64,000 bases of DNA from Nothopassalora personata. Taxonomy: Eukaryota > Ascomycota > Dothideomycetes > Mycosphaerellales > Mycosphaerellaceae. Below are positions 19,953-30,724 of the stretch, piece after piece. Both the position numbers and the translations under genes were made by a program. The notes beneath the pieces are model-generated. The model searched no databases, was not told the DNA's origin, and saw nothing but the letters and a program-made list of their open reading frames with translations. Each line of letters opens with the position of its first letter. Position 1 is the first letter of the stretch. Location of the stretch: assembly GCA_033816765.1 (NCBI GenBank), contig CM066296.1:1984001-2048000 (forward strand), read 5' to 3'.

Positions 19953-22900
19953 TAAATAGCTATAGTAAGGAAAACGGATACGACTACGATACGACGTATC
20001 TATAGGAAGATACGACGCATCTATACGAACCCGGCAAGGCTCTAACGCCTAGTAACTATTTAGCTTACTTATTAGGATTGCTTAGGACTACTAGAGTAAA
20101 GGAACGAGTTGTAGAAATTAGAATAGGCGCGTTTAAGGGAGATTCTATTACTAACGTTTATTTAGTTTAAGGGGATTAGCCCTCCGAGATCCTAAGGCAA
20201 TCTACATTAAATGCTTAGGCACGGAAGTAACATATAGGCTAACATATAGCTAACATTAGGATGCCGTAGGTCTTTACAATGTATAAGCGTAAGGCGGATA
20301 AGAAGAAGCTAGTAGACGCGAGCGTTTACGAACGCCTAGAATCACGAGTTAAGGGAGATATAGAATAGAAGCGTAGGGCACTATACCTAGAATCTAAGAT
20401 GCCTAAAGGATAAGGTCCGTTCGATAGGAAGTACTTAACTAAGAAATTCTTAAGTATTAAGCGAGGTAGCTGGATTACGCTAGAACGACTTACCTTAATT
20501 AAGGTTAGTATTAAGCTATTACTAATAGAAAGGGCCTTATTCGATAAGATGCTCTACAACCGGGAGGCAGTCCTCGCTTAGGATTTTAGTTACATAAGGC
20601 AAATTAGGCACGACGTTATGCTACCTTAGAAGATTAACACGGTCCCTTATAGGCTATAGTAGGCACGCCCTATCCGGTTGTACCTAAGTCTTAGGGCAAT
20701 TGTTAAGCGCATAATTAGAGCCCGGATTAAGAATAACATCCTAGAATACTTATAAGGGGTATACTCTAATAGCTAGTTCCTAGTCGTAAAGAAGGTTAAT
20801 GCCTCTAGAAGCGATGTACTATATCGGTTAATTAACTTAGCTATGCTCCTAAATAAGATTACTATACGCGATGCTAACATTCTACCGGACACGGATAGCT
20901 TCTTAGAGGATTTTGCCGGATACCGAGTCGCTTTACTTATAGACCTATTTTTAGGTTATAATTAGATTACTTTAGATAAGTCCTACCGGGACTTAATAGC
21001 CTTTATAACCCCTCTTAGCCTAGTACGTAATACGACTCTACCTTAAGGAGCTACTAATTTAGTTACTTAGTTCGTGCGTACGGTAACAAAGATTCTACTT
21101 AATTATATCTCGCATCGAGCGAAGCCGTTTCTCGATGACATCGGTATTAAGGGACTAACTAAGGACTATAGGAATGCCGAAGTAGAGCCTAGGTTAAGGA
21201 AATAGGTCGTTAAGTATATCGTTTCCCTAGATCTAGTTCTTACTAACCTAGAAAGAGCTAGTACGGTAGTTGCTAGAGGCAAATCCTAATAGTTATACGA
21301 AAAGCTTAAGATTGTTAGGTACGTTACTAGCTCGGATAGTCGCTATCCTAACCTAAAGGTTATAGCTAAGATCCTAGATTAGCCTACGCCTACCTATATT
21401 AAGGAGGTCCGCACCTATATAGGGCTATATATATACTTCCGGATATAGATTCTCTAGTTCGTTATCATCGCTCGACTAATATATAAACTGCTAAAGAAGG
21501 ACGCCGAGTTCACCTAGATAGAAAATAAGCAGTTCTTAAAAGAAGAGGTTACTAGATACCTTATATAGGCTCTTGCCTTAGTTACCCTCTACTACTTACC
21601 TAGTGCTAAGTCTATCTTTATCTCGGTTAATGCTAGCGGTACTAGATAAGAATGTATCGTTTCTTAAGAATTAATAGATAGTACCCGACGGCGTTACCCG
21701 GTGCAGTATAAGAGTAGAATCTAGAACGCGTTAGAATCTAGATATAATACTAGTAAGCGGGAATGCCTTAAGGTCCTTAAGGGGCTTAAGAAGATCTAGA
21801 GATATATTACTAGCGTTAATTTTATCCTTAAGGTTAATGCTAAGACACTTATATAGTAGCTTAACCGGCCGGCTTCGGACCTGCCGAACTCGGTAATGGC
21901 CCGGTAGGTCGTATAGATTAGGTTGTTCACGTTCGAGGTAAAGCACGTTACGGGGACTAGACACACTAGCCTAGATGCCCTATCTCGTAGGCCCTCTACA
22001 CCTTAGGAACCTAGGGAAGCTAACGAAGATGAAGTCAACTAGATAATTAATAATAAGCTATTCGGGTACCCGGAGCCGGTCGACACCTATCTAGTTAAAA
22101 TCTAGAAAACACGACATCTCGGGGACTAATATTCTAAGGGCTCTTAGTAGCTTACTTAGGTTATAGAAACTAGGACCCGGCCCGATAGTATTACCCGTGC
22201 TAAGTACCGGCGGCTAGTAAAGAAGAACATTAACTTCTTTATTCGAGACTAATTGCTATTCTTCTAGAAGCGCCGAGGAGTACCGTTATAACTTGTAATT
22301 AACGATAATAAGGCTTAGAAGGAAATCGTTATAGAATGCTATAAAAGACACGGTTATCGCAGCGCTAAGGTCGTATATAACCTTATTTCCGGTCGGTATT
22401 ACTAGGACGGGTACTTCGCCGATGTCTCTACGTAGGTTTGAAGTTATACTCCTTATAGGTTTCGCGAAGGCAACTAGCGCGCTAGTAAGCTTTACTTATC
22501 GAGCCCTTAGGTTATTAGTAAGAAGTAGTACTCGGACCCCGTCTAGGTATATAAAAATGGATACCTCCTAGTTACGCGCGAAGCACTTAGTAACTAGATC
22601 GAGGCTAGAGTAATAAGGGCACCTCCTAGCTCTAAGACGGTTACTAAGTTTCTATACGAAGATGTCTTCTATAGGCACGGCTACTATACTGAAATTGTGC
22701 TTAATAACGCTACGGTTTATACGGCTAAGGTTAAGCGGTTACTCGTAGGACTTAGTGTTCGAAGGATCCGAATATTACCGTACTATCCGTAGTCTAATGC
22801 TCCGGTCGAGGTTAGGCACCGTCCGATTCTTATAGCGTTAGTAAAGCTTATAAGGAACATATACCGCGGATAGGAGTAATAGGTACCCGCTATATTATAG

Positions 22901-23787
22901 GCTAATAGGACTACAACCTGTCGTACTACTAGAATGACGCTAGCTTAGGTCCTATATAGCTATCGTACGATTCTGCTAATTAAGGTTAAGTACCCGACGT
23001 AGGCGAATTATTAATGGGAATCGGTAAGAACGACTAAGGACCTACTTACTATACGTGCGCATCAACTCTAGGCTCGAGACCTTAGTTTAGAAGAGCTACA
23101 TGCTCGAAGGAAGCGACTAAGAGAACTTAGTAAGGACTACTTTAATTCTTACCGGAATGTTAACTTTGTTAGTTTCTAGAAGGGCGACCTTATTATAAGA
23201 TTCGATAAGCTATATAAGGATAACTTCTTACGCAAGATCGGTTACCGATAGTAAGGTCTATATTGGGTGTCTAGTGTCTCTAGGGAATTTAGTACCTATA
23301 TTCTTAAGGAACTTAATAGCACGCTAATAAAGGGTGTTTAGGCACGGGAAAACCTTAAGCTAGTTCTAGAGCTTCGCCCGGATAACATAGGAGTACTAAA
23401 CTTAGATAATAGGACCGATCTCGTAATAGGGGAGGGAGAAGTCGCTAATAGCGTCGCTAATAGCGAAGATAGTAGTAATTCGAACGAGATCGAGCCTATC
23501 GCCGGCGAAGACGTACTACTTATAGGAGTTAACGAAAGGGGATCGTATCCTAAACCGGAATCTAAGAAGCTATAGGTTAGGCCTTATAACTTTTCTATAG
23601 CCGAAATTTTATAGTTTAGTAGGATCGAGGCTAAGAACTAATTAGTTAGTAATAGCGTACGGAGTTTACTTCCCTTAGGCATGTGTTGCACATGCCCTTT
23701 AGTTTATTAAGCCGATTCGGTTATCTAGACTTCACTTTATAGGGTGTTCTTACCTTAGTTAGACCTTAGTTAGTAGAGTTACATTTA

Positions 23788-23803
23788 CCGGTCCCGGGAC
23801 CGG
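23788..23803. repeat. GC palindrome, internal copy 2 of B1
   Basis: A perfect 26-bp palindrome (23783-23808) with the same core lies between the end of pol and the third frame. Its right flank, read in reverse, resembles the LTR sequence beside the LTR palindrome (CTACGCTA...ACGTAA...GATTT), so more than the core is shared. Confidence 0.9.
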
Positions 23804-25899
23804 TAAATCGGATTACGTGATAGCGTAGTATGCCCCTACCGAATGCTTACCTAGGTAGTTACTAGCACTAGTTTTCGGTTACATGTAGGGTTATCGGACC
23901 TTTAGTGTAATCTTAATAGTACTGCTCTTACTACTTATAAGACCGGTCTCGGCGCTACTACCTTATAATAGTTATAGGGATATACGCTAAGAGGTATACT
24001 TAAGCGTAGCTCTCTACCTACTACTTCCTCTCTTTTTCTTTAAACACTAACACTATTACTAGAGCTACTAACATATCTATCTACTACTACTATATACATT
24101 AGACGGTTCTTTAGCCTCTCTCTCTTTACGACCTTAACCTTCTTTAAAGCCCCTACCCCGATACTAAGCTTTTAAAGCTTACTAACACTCTAGAGTAGCA
24201 CTACGAGATAGCTAGCTCTTACGATCTTACTACTAGCGAATCCTAGTTATTATAGCTTTAGCTAGTCTATTGTTACGCCCGGCTAGCTCGAGCATAGCGC
24301 TTACTAGTACTATTACTAGGCTTACCTGCCTACCTTAGACCTTATTCGAGTCCCTTCGCCTACCGGACAACGTTAAGTATGTCCTTACTAACACGAACAC
24401 GCCGAAGTCCGCCGCTAATGTTATGTTCCGAGAGCTTAGCCCTTAGAAGCGGGTTAAGGTATTAAAGGACTTCTATAAGGGCTTCGAGAAGGTGTTCGAA
24501 GACTACTCCGTCTAGGTTAACCTGTTTTTCGAGGAAGTTAAGAGCGGTATAGGTAAGAGCTACTAGGATAAATTCCTTAGTAATAAGAAGCTTAATGTCT
24601 TATTTCCTATCGTTAGTAAGATTCGTAAGACCGGTTTAGAGATTCGTAACCGAGAGAAGACTCTTCGAGCTACGCTTACCCGCTACTAGCTATAGTAGAT
24701 AGATAATAAGATTCTTAATCGACGCGTTATCTCCGAGCTTTATAGTACTAATAGCGGGCGCCGCTAGTTTACGGCCTTTATTAACAAGTACCTAGACTAT
24801 AGTAGGGCTGTTAGTAGAATTTAGAGGGCATTAATCTAGCGTATAAGGATCGGCCGTAAGGGCATAGATGGTAAGCGAATTCTAGAGCCTAGTAATCTTA
24901 CCCGGTGCGATAGGGAGGCTAAAGTACGTAGCATTAATCCGTAGTCGGCTAAGAGTAGGGAGATTATTAGAAGACACCGCCTAGCCGTCTATAAGGATAG
25001 CCTTCTATACTTTATAGAGGGTACTATTACTAAGAAGTCCGCGTCCCTAGAGGATAGTATAGATTAACCTAGACTATCTAGCTAGTAATAGCCTTAGCTA
25101 CGTTAGCTACTACCGGGTAGTAAAGGTAAAGGACGTGTAAAGAGTACTACGCTAACTCTACTAGCCTCTACCTAGCCTATAGTCCTATCGAGAGGCGGTC
25201 GTAAGTCGAGTCGACTTAAGTAGCTCCGTATAGGCGAGAGTATAGGTAAGGGCATAACTACGCCTACTTAATCCTCGCCTAACCGAACGCTAGACGGCGT
25301 ACCTATACGCGAAGACAGTCCGCTAGGTATACCGGTTAGCACCCTACGATCTACTCCGGCCCTAACTAAGAATAGTAATCCGATACTTACTATATTACCT
25401 TCGGCTATAATTAGGGATGTATTAGTCTTTAAGGATTAGATCCTATAAGAAGACGAGGCCCTCCGGATTAAGCGCGCTAACTGCATCTATAATAAGCGGT
25501 ACTATAGCATTAAGTTTAGAAACTCGATTAATGTAGATAGTATTAACTAGCTACCTAAGTACCGGATAGCGGGCCTTAAGATGCTCGAATATGCTGTCTC
25601 GTAGGTTCTTAAGAGGGATAGTAAGGTTAGCGCTATAATGTGCGATTAGTATGTTCGAGATTTCTACTATAAGGCCCTCTACTTCGTTACGAATCCCGGT
25701 ATTACCGCTAATACCCTATATAAGCGTACGCTTAAGGTCTAAGACTAGCTCTTTAAAGGTAAGAGTTTTTTAGCTATTAAGGTAAAGAATAGGTCGTGGT
25801 TTCGCCCTAATAAGTGTAGTTAGAAGACTATTAACCCACTTAGCTACCTCCGTATTCGAGGTAAAGTCGGTACTACGAGTAGTATCGTTACGTATACTA

Positions 25900-26060
25900 T
25901 GTAAGGGCACCTGCTTAGGTAGTACGAAGTTGTTAGACAAGCTATCTAAGAGGTGCGCGAGGCGCGAGAAGTTAATATACAAGCCGAGGCACGCGGGTCG
26001 GCCCGGGCCCGGTCACGTAACTCGCCACGTTCACTCGCTGTGCGGCCATGGGCCGTCACA
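25900..26060 (-). repeat. 3' LTR of C, 161 bp
   Basis: Identical by eye to 33141-33301. It is very short for a Gypsy LTR. It encodes the last ten residues and stop of pol. It contains the GC-rich inverted motif GGCCCGGGCC. Confidence 0.95.
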
Positions 26061-29000
26061 CCACCCCCCCCCTTCAAAACGGTCACTCCTGTGCACCGTG
26101 TCAAGGGAAGTTTGATGTCCATTTCGCTTGTCGCTTCGGTCACAGTCATCGGTTACCTTTGTTGGTGCCATGCCTGGCGGGTCATCATCTTCATACGAGC
26201 CGTTGTCTTCTGCCAGAAGAGCCACAGGCACCTGCGCGATCAATTCGCGTGGCCCTCCTGCGGTTACTGGGTTGGACGTAATCATCGCAGCACTGAGGGT
26301 GCCCGCGTCATCAGATGGTGCTTCCTCATTCGCAATCCATCCTAGCGGTGGTGTGAAGCCGGCTGGTCTAGGGGCCGTAGGGTGGTTGTGATGGAAGTCG
26401 GCGACAGAGGCGGCTGCTGTTGCAATCATAGTCTCTGCGGGCTCCCAAGTTAGCTCGTTATCACCTACCCACTTCACGCAGTACTTGTAGATTGGGACCT
26501 TTCCTCCTGCTGGCGCACGCCCTGGCGGCAGCGACCTGTGCGAGTCCACGACTTTCTCCACGTGCCATTCCTGGTGAGACCCATCTTCGTCCTCCACCTC
26601 GATTGGCGGAGGCGGAGGGACGACTTGTCCTGTGACTGGGTCGTAGCCTGGTCGCAAGTAATTGGCGTGGAACCCGTCATACAGGTTGCTCAGTGAGTCT
26701 GGCAATGCGACTCGATATGTGTCGTGTGGCAGCACTTCCTTGATCGGGTAAGGACCCGCATACTTGTAGTCCAGTTTCTTAGACGGGCGTGTGGTGTGCC
26801 AGTTCTTGGTGCTAATGTGCACCATGTCGCCTAACTTGTATGCTGGTGCTATGGTCCTGCGTCGGTTGGCATACTCCGCTTGTGTATCTTGCGCCATTTG
26901 CATGGCGTCTCTGAGTGCCTGCCTGAGTTCATTCATCCGGGCTCCGAATGCAGTCGCCGATTGTGCATCGAGGCGCTGCTTGTGTGGCATGAGTTCCAGC
27001 GGCAGCATGACTTCTGCGTCTGAATACCTCGGGTTCTTGCCTAGCGTTGCCATGAATGGGGAGAATCCGGTAGATTCTGACACGTGGTCGTTCGCAGTGA
27101 ACTCTGCTAGAGGCAGCCAATCCGGCCAGTCGTCCTGGGCATAGTTGGTATACGTGCGCAGGTACTTCTCCATGGCCTTGTTCGTGATCTCGCTTTGCCC
27201 ATCTGTTTGGGGGTGGTAGCCCGTTGACAGCTTGCGCTTGATGCCTAGTAGCTGGCATAGGCGCTTCCAGAATGCGGAAAGCCATTGGGGTCCTCTGTCT
27301 GTAACGATCGACTTAGGCAGCCCATGGCGGCTGAACACGTACTTGAGGTAGATGAACGCAATGTACTCTGCGCTCATGTTGAGCACTGGGATCAGATGCC
27401 GCTCCTTACTCAGGCGGTCTGTCACTGTGAGAACGTTTTTGTACTTCTGCCCATCTGCGGTGCAGCGTGCTTCGGGCAGCTCGACTACGAAGTCCATTGC
27501 GATGTCGTCCCATGTGTCGAGTGGCACTGGCAACGGTGCTAGCAATCCGTGTTCGGCATCCTGCACTGGGTTCACGTTTGTGCACGTCGTGCATCCTTTG
27601 CAGAACTCGCGTATGAAGCGTGTCATGCCTGGCCAGATATAGTGGCGTTTCAATAGGGTGTTGGTCTTAGTCTTTCCTGGGTGACCTGCGGCTGGGGCGT
27701 CGTGAAATGCTTTCACTATGCGGGCATACACCGTGTTGCCTTCATCATCTTCAGCTGGTTCTGGGACATACAGGCTGTAGCCACCTTCTCTGTTCTTGAC
27801 GTAGATCATTCCATCTACTGCCATCGCGTGCTTAGGGTCGATCTTGTGCCTGTGGAGCATCTTCACCTTGTCGCCAGCTGCCAGCTGTTGCAGGGCCTCT
27901 TGTGGTTCTTGCTGTTCGTATAGGGATCGGATGTCGCGTTGTAGGTCCTCATCCACAACGCCGGTGGCTTCCGATGCCGCGAGTTGTAGGATTCTGCTGG
28001 CTAACAAGTTCGGCATAAACAATTCGGGTCCTAGCAACACGCGATGCTGCTGCGTGTGCCGGGGATCATCCTCGTCCTTGCGTATCGCATCTTGTGAGCG
28101 GCGGGTAAGGCTATCGGGCTTGCCTCCCTGCACTCCTGGTCTGTAGATGATCTTGAAGTGGAATTGCGATAGGAATTCTGCCCAGCGTGCTTGGCGCCGG
28201 TTGAGTTCCTTCGTGGTCATGAAGTACTCAAGGTTCTTGTGGTCTGAGTAGACGAGCACTGGCTTGCCACTTGGGTCGGCCAGGAAGTTCTCGCAATCGC
28301 TGCCCACGCAGTCCTTGTCATCGATGTCACCTGCTGCCAGCTCAGGACGCCATTCTTCGAACGCTTTGACAATAGCGAGCAACTCTTTGTCATAGATGTC
28401 GTAGTTGCATTCCTGGGGTGACATCTTCTTAGACAGATATGCCACTGGTCTCAAGATGCCATTATGACGTTGGGAGAGGACCGCTGCGGTGACGAAGTCC
28501 GAAGCGTCAGTCTCAAGCACTGTCTCCAGCCCATGCTGGAAGACTGCGAGGATTTCTCCTTCTGCATCGGTGAATGCTTTCTTGAGGCCGTCGAACGCTG
28601 CTTGGCACTCTGCCGTCCATTGCCATGGCACGTCTTTCTTGGTGAGGCGGGTAAGCGGCAGTGTTATCTTGCTGTAGTTCTTGATGAATCGTCGATAGAA
28701 GCCAGCGAATCCGTTGAATGCAAGCACATCCGTGACATTACGAGGTGTTTCCCATTCTTGCACTGCTCTCACCTTCTCCGGGCACATGGAGATGCCGTCC
28801 TTGCCAATAATAAGGCCAAGGTACTTGGTCGATTGGGTGTGGAATTCACACTTCTTGATATCAAGTTGCAGGCCTGCGTCTCTGCAGCGCCCTAGCACCT
28901 TCTTCACATGTCCAATGTGCTCTTCAAGCGTGTCGCTAAAGATGAGGATATCATCTAGATAGGCTGATGCAAAGTCATCTAGGAACTCCCGTAGCGTGTC

Positions 29001-30716
29001 GTTCACATAAGCTTGGAACGTTCCTGGGGCGTTGCATAGGCCGAATGGCATGACTAGACATTCGAACTGCCCATAGCGGGTAGTGAACGCTGTCATCCAC
29101 TCATGCCCCTTTGCGATGCGGATGCGGTTGAATGCTGCAATCACATCTAGCTTCGTAAACCACTTCTTTCCTGCGATGCGGTTCAAGGTGTCCTGCATCA
29201 GGGGAATAGGGTATCTTGACTTGATGGTAAGTGCATTGAGGGCTCTGTAATCAACGCATACTCTCAACCCACCTCCTGGCTTCTTGACGATAAGGCACGG
29301 AGATGCAGCATCGGCGCGGCCTTCATTCTTGCGGATCTTGCCTTGGGCGATCTGTTCGTCAGTCCAGTGCTTGATGATCTCGTCTTCTTGCTTAGACATG
29401 CGGTATGGTCGCTTGAAGGGTGGCACGGCATCGGGTTTCAGCTTGATCTCATGGTCAATCCCAGGCCGGTGTGGCGGAAGCTCTTCTGAAGCCTTCTTCG
29501 AGAAGCAATCAGCGAACTCGTGGTATGTTGGCATAAGGTGGTCCTTTGGATCGATCTCTTGGTCGTTGACTTTCATGAACTTGTCCACGTCTGCTTGTGC
29601 GTGCATCTTGCAGGAACGGAGTGTTGGGGCTACACGTTCTGATGCTGGTATGAATGCAGCGGCACGCGCGTTCAGCCTTGAGATCGTCTTTTCGTCTGAC
29701 AGCATCTTACAGTTGCCTCCAGCAACTGTCTTCATGTTGTGCGCCGTCATGGCGCAAGCGGCAAGCGAGTCGCCCGCTCGCTGCTGCTCCACCTTGGGGT
29801 CATAGACATACATCAGGTGAACTTGCGCGCCCTTTTGCTTGGCGAGGCGCACGAAGTAGTCTGCATTGACTTCTTTGATGTCGATGTTCTTCTTAGGCTC
29901 TTCTGCTTGTTGAGCTGCGGCTTCGGCAGCTGCTGCTACTGCTGCTGCCACAGCGGCCTTTGCTTCCTTTGCTTCGAGTCTCTTAGCAGCCCGGCGAACT
30001 TTTCCAGGGCCGCGCGTTGTCATGCGCTTGATGGTGTCTTCGCCGTCAGCCGGCAGTGGCAGACGGGCGTGCTGCCAAGTGACATCTCCTTCGTCATCTT
30101 CTTCCACGGTTGCCGAGCGGTACTTGCTAGGAAGCTCCTCGTGGGTCTGGAACGTAAGGACTGGGTTCTGGTCTTGATCATTGACTGACTGCACCCACGT
30201 CGCTTCCTTTCCGGACAGGCAGTTGTCCTTGCAGTGTTGAGAATCGAGCGTCATAGTGCCGGACTCATAATGCAGGCCTGGTTGATGCTTGTCGTGCCAT
30301 GGTCTCCCCAAGACGATGTCGTATTCGAGGTTGGTGAGCCAGGCATTGATCACTTCGGAGTGCCCGTTGATCTCCAGGGTGAGCTCCGTACGGTATTCGA
30401 TCATTTGCTTTGCAGTGGACATGTCGGCGAGGCCCAGTGCCAATGGGCTGTCCAGCTTCGAGAGTGGCAGGTCATTCTTTCGCGCATATACGATGTCAAC
30501 GTAGTTTGAATTGGCTCCGTCATCAAGGAATGAGAATGCATATTTTCCATTCGCTGTGCAAGGCACCACTAGGTGTGATCCTATTACAGGGTTGTGCTCT
30601 ATGTGCACCATTCGTAAGGAATGGGATGATATTCTGAGATCACCTTCCCCAATCCCTTCTGACTTCGGCCTTGACGTTGACGTGTTCGTATCCAGTCCAC
30701 TGGTTGTTGCGCTCAA
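26031..30716 (-). CDS. pol: Pol polyprotein of C: protease, RT, RNase H, integrase, chromodomain
   Basis: One open frame of 1,561 residues counted from a TTG at 30716; no ATG precedes the protease, so it is probably made by frameshift from gag. Protease has FLDDGANSNYV (residues 63-73). RT has FTKLDVIAAFNRIRI and YLDD at residues 586-589 (28950-28961). RNase H has ETDASDFVTAAVL and YDKELLAIV. Integrase has an HHCC zinc site (GHPG to CKGCTTC, near residue 1040), then MDFVVELPEA, IVTDRGPQW and GYHPQTDGQSE. A chromodomain (EWHVEKVVDS to ELTWEPAETM) lies near residues 1380-1440 and would steer integration to marked chromatin. The frame passes through the polypurine tract into the 3' LTR. No catalytic motif is damaged, so the enzyme set appears functional. 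Confidence 0.95.
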   Translation of the reverse strand: MSATTSGLDTNTSTSRPKSEGIGEGDLRISSHSLRMVHIEHNPVIGSHLVVPCTANGKYAFSFLDDGANSNYVDIVYARKNDLPLSKLDSPLALGLADMSTAKQMIEYRTELTLEINGHSEVINAWLTNLEYDIVLGRPWHDKHQPGLHYESGTMTLDSQHCKDNCLSGKEATWVQSVNDQDQNPVLTFQTHEELPSKYRSATVEEDDEGDVTWQHARLPLPADGEDTIKRMTTRGPGKVRRAAKRLEAKEAKAAVAAAVAAAAEAAAQQAEEPKKNIDIKEVNADYFVRLAKQKGAQVHLMYVYDPKVEQQRAGDSLAACAMTAHNMKTVAGGNCKMLSDEKTISRLNARAAAFIPASERVAPTLRSCKMHAQADVDKFMKVNDQEIDPKDHLMPTYHEFADCFSKKASEELPPHRPGIDHEIKLKPDAVPPFKRPYRMSKQEDEIIKHWTDEQIAQGKIRKNEGRADAASPCLIVKKPGGGLRVCVDYRALNALTIKSRYPIPLMQDTLNRIAGKKWFTKLDVIAAFNRIRIAKGHEWMTAFTTRYGQFECLVMPFGLCNAPGTFQAYVNDTLREFLDDFASAYLDDILIFSDTLEEHIGHVKKVLGRCRDAGLQLDIKKCEFHTQSTKYLGLIIGKDGISMCPEKVRAVQEWETPRNVTDVLAFNGFAGFYRRFIKNYSKITLPLTRLTKKDVPWQWTAECQAAFDGLKKAFTDAEGEILAVFQHGLETVLETDASDFVTAAVLSQRHNGILRPVAYLSKKMSPQECNYDIYDKELLAIVKAFEEWRPELAAGDIDDKDCVGSDCENFLADPSGKPVLVYSDHKNLEYFMTTKELNRRQARWAEFLSQFHFKIIYRPGVQGGKPDSLTRRSQDAIRKDEDDPRHTQQHRVLLGPELFMPNLLASRILQLAASEATGVVDEDLQRDIRSLYEQQEPQEALQQLAAGDKVKMLHRHKIDPKHAMAVDGMIYVKNREGGYSLYVPEPAEDDEGNTVYARIVKAFHDAPAAGHPGKTKTNTLLKRHYIWPGMTRFIREFCKGCTTCTNVNPVQDAEHGLLAPLPVPLDTWDDIAMDFVVELPEARCTADGQKYKNVLTVTDRLSKERHLIPVLNMSAEYIAFIYLKYVFSRHGLPKSIVTDRGPQWLSAFWKRLCQLLGIKRKLSTGYHPQTDGQSEITNKAMEKYLRTYTNYAQDDWPDWLPLAEFTANDHVSESTGFSPFMATLGKNPRYSDAEVMLPLELMPHKQRLDAQSATAFGARMNELRQALRDAMQMAQDTQAEYANRRRTIAPAYKLGDMVHISTKNWHTTRPSKKLDYKYAGPYPIKEVLPHDTYRVALPDSLSNLYDGFHANYLRPGYDPVTGQVVPPPPPIEVEDEDGSHQEWHVEKVVDSHRSLPPGRAPAGGKVPIYKYCVKWVGDNELTWEPAETMIATAAASVADFHHNHPTAPRPAGFTPPLGWIANEEAPSDDAGTLSAAMITSNPVTAGGPRELIAQVPVALLAEDNGSYEDDDPPGMAPTKVTDDCDRSDKRNGHQTSLDTVHRSDRFEGGGWCDGPWPHSE
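26061..26075 (-). promoter_or_regulatory. Polypurine tract of C
   Basis: On the element strand GAAGGGGGGGGGTGG directly abuts the 3' LTR, the expected primer for plus-strand DNA synthesis. It also codes for Glu-Gly-Gly-Gly-Trp of pol. Confidence 0.85.
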
Positions 30717-30724
30717 CGAGTGGA

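Larger units (their letters stand above)
17014..23705 (+). pseudogene. B1 gag-pol remnant
   Basis: Gag begins at 17014, where the B2 ATG has become ATA, followed by a one-base deletion in B1 within the first 15 codons. A CCHC zinc knuckle is recognisable at about 18105-18147 (Y-x2-C-x4-H-x4-C here, with the first Cys kept in B2). Protease follows near 19450 (NKGSEVNII), RT around 20800-21250 with FLDDIGIKG at 21125-21151, RNase H near 21600, and integrase near 22330-22850 with PYYPWSNAPVE. Protease, knuckle and RT lie in three different frames, so either indels or frameshifting separate them. It belongs to the fungal Gypsy group whose integrase ends in NAPVERGHRP-like sequence. TAG stops are everywhere. 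Confidence 0.8.

Noticed and set aside
25770..25982. Short minus-strand open frame, also at 40986-41213 on the same strand
   Set aside because: RIP makes stops mainly as TAG, so the opposite strand stays open by chance; the coding sense of the 25770 stretch is the plus-strand ORF3 of B1, and 40986-41213 overlaps the B2 copy.
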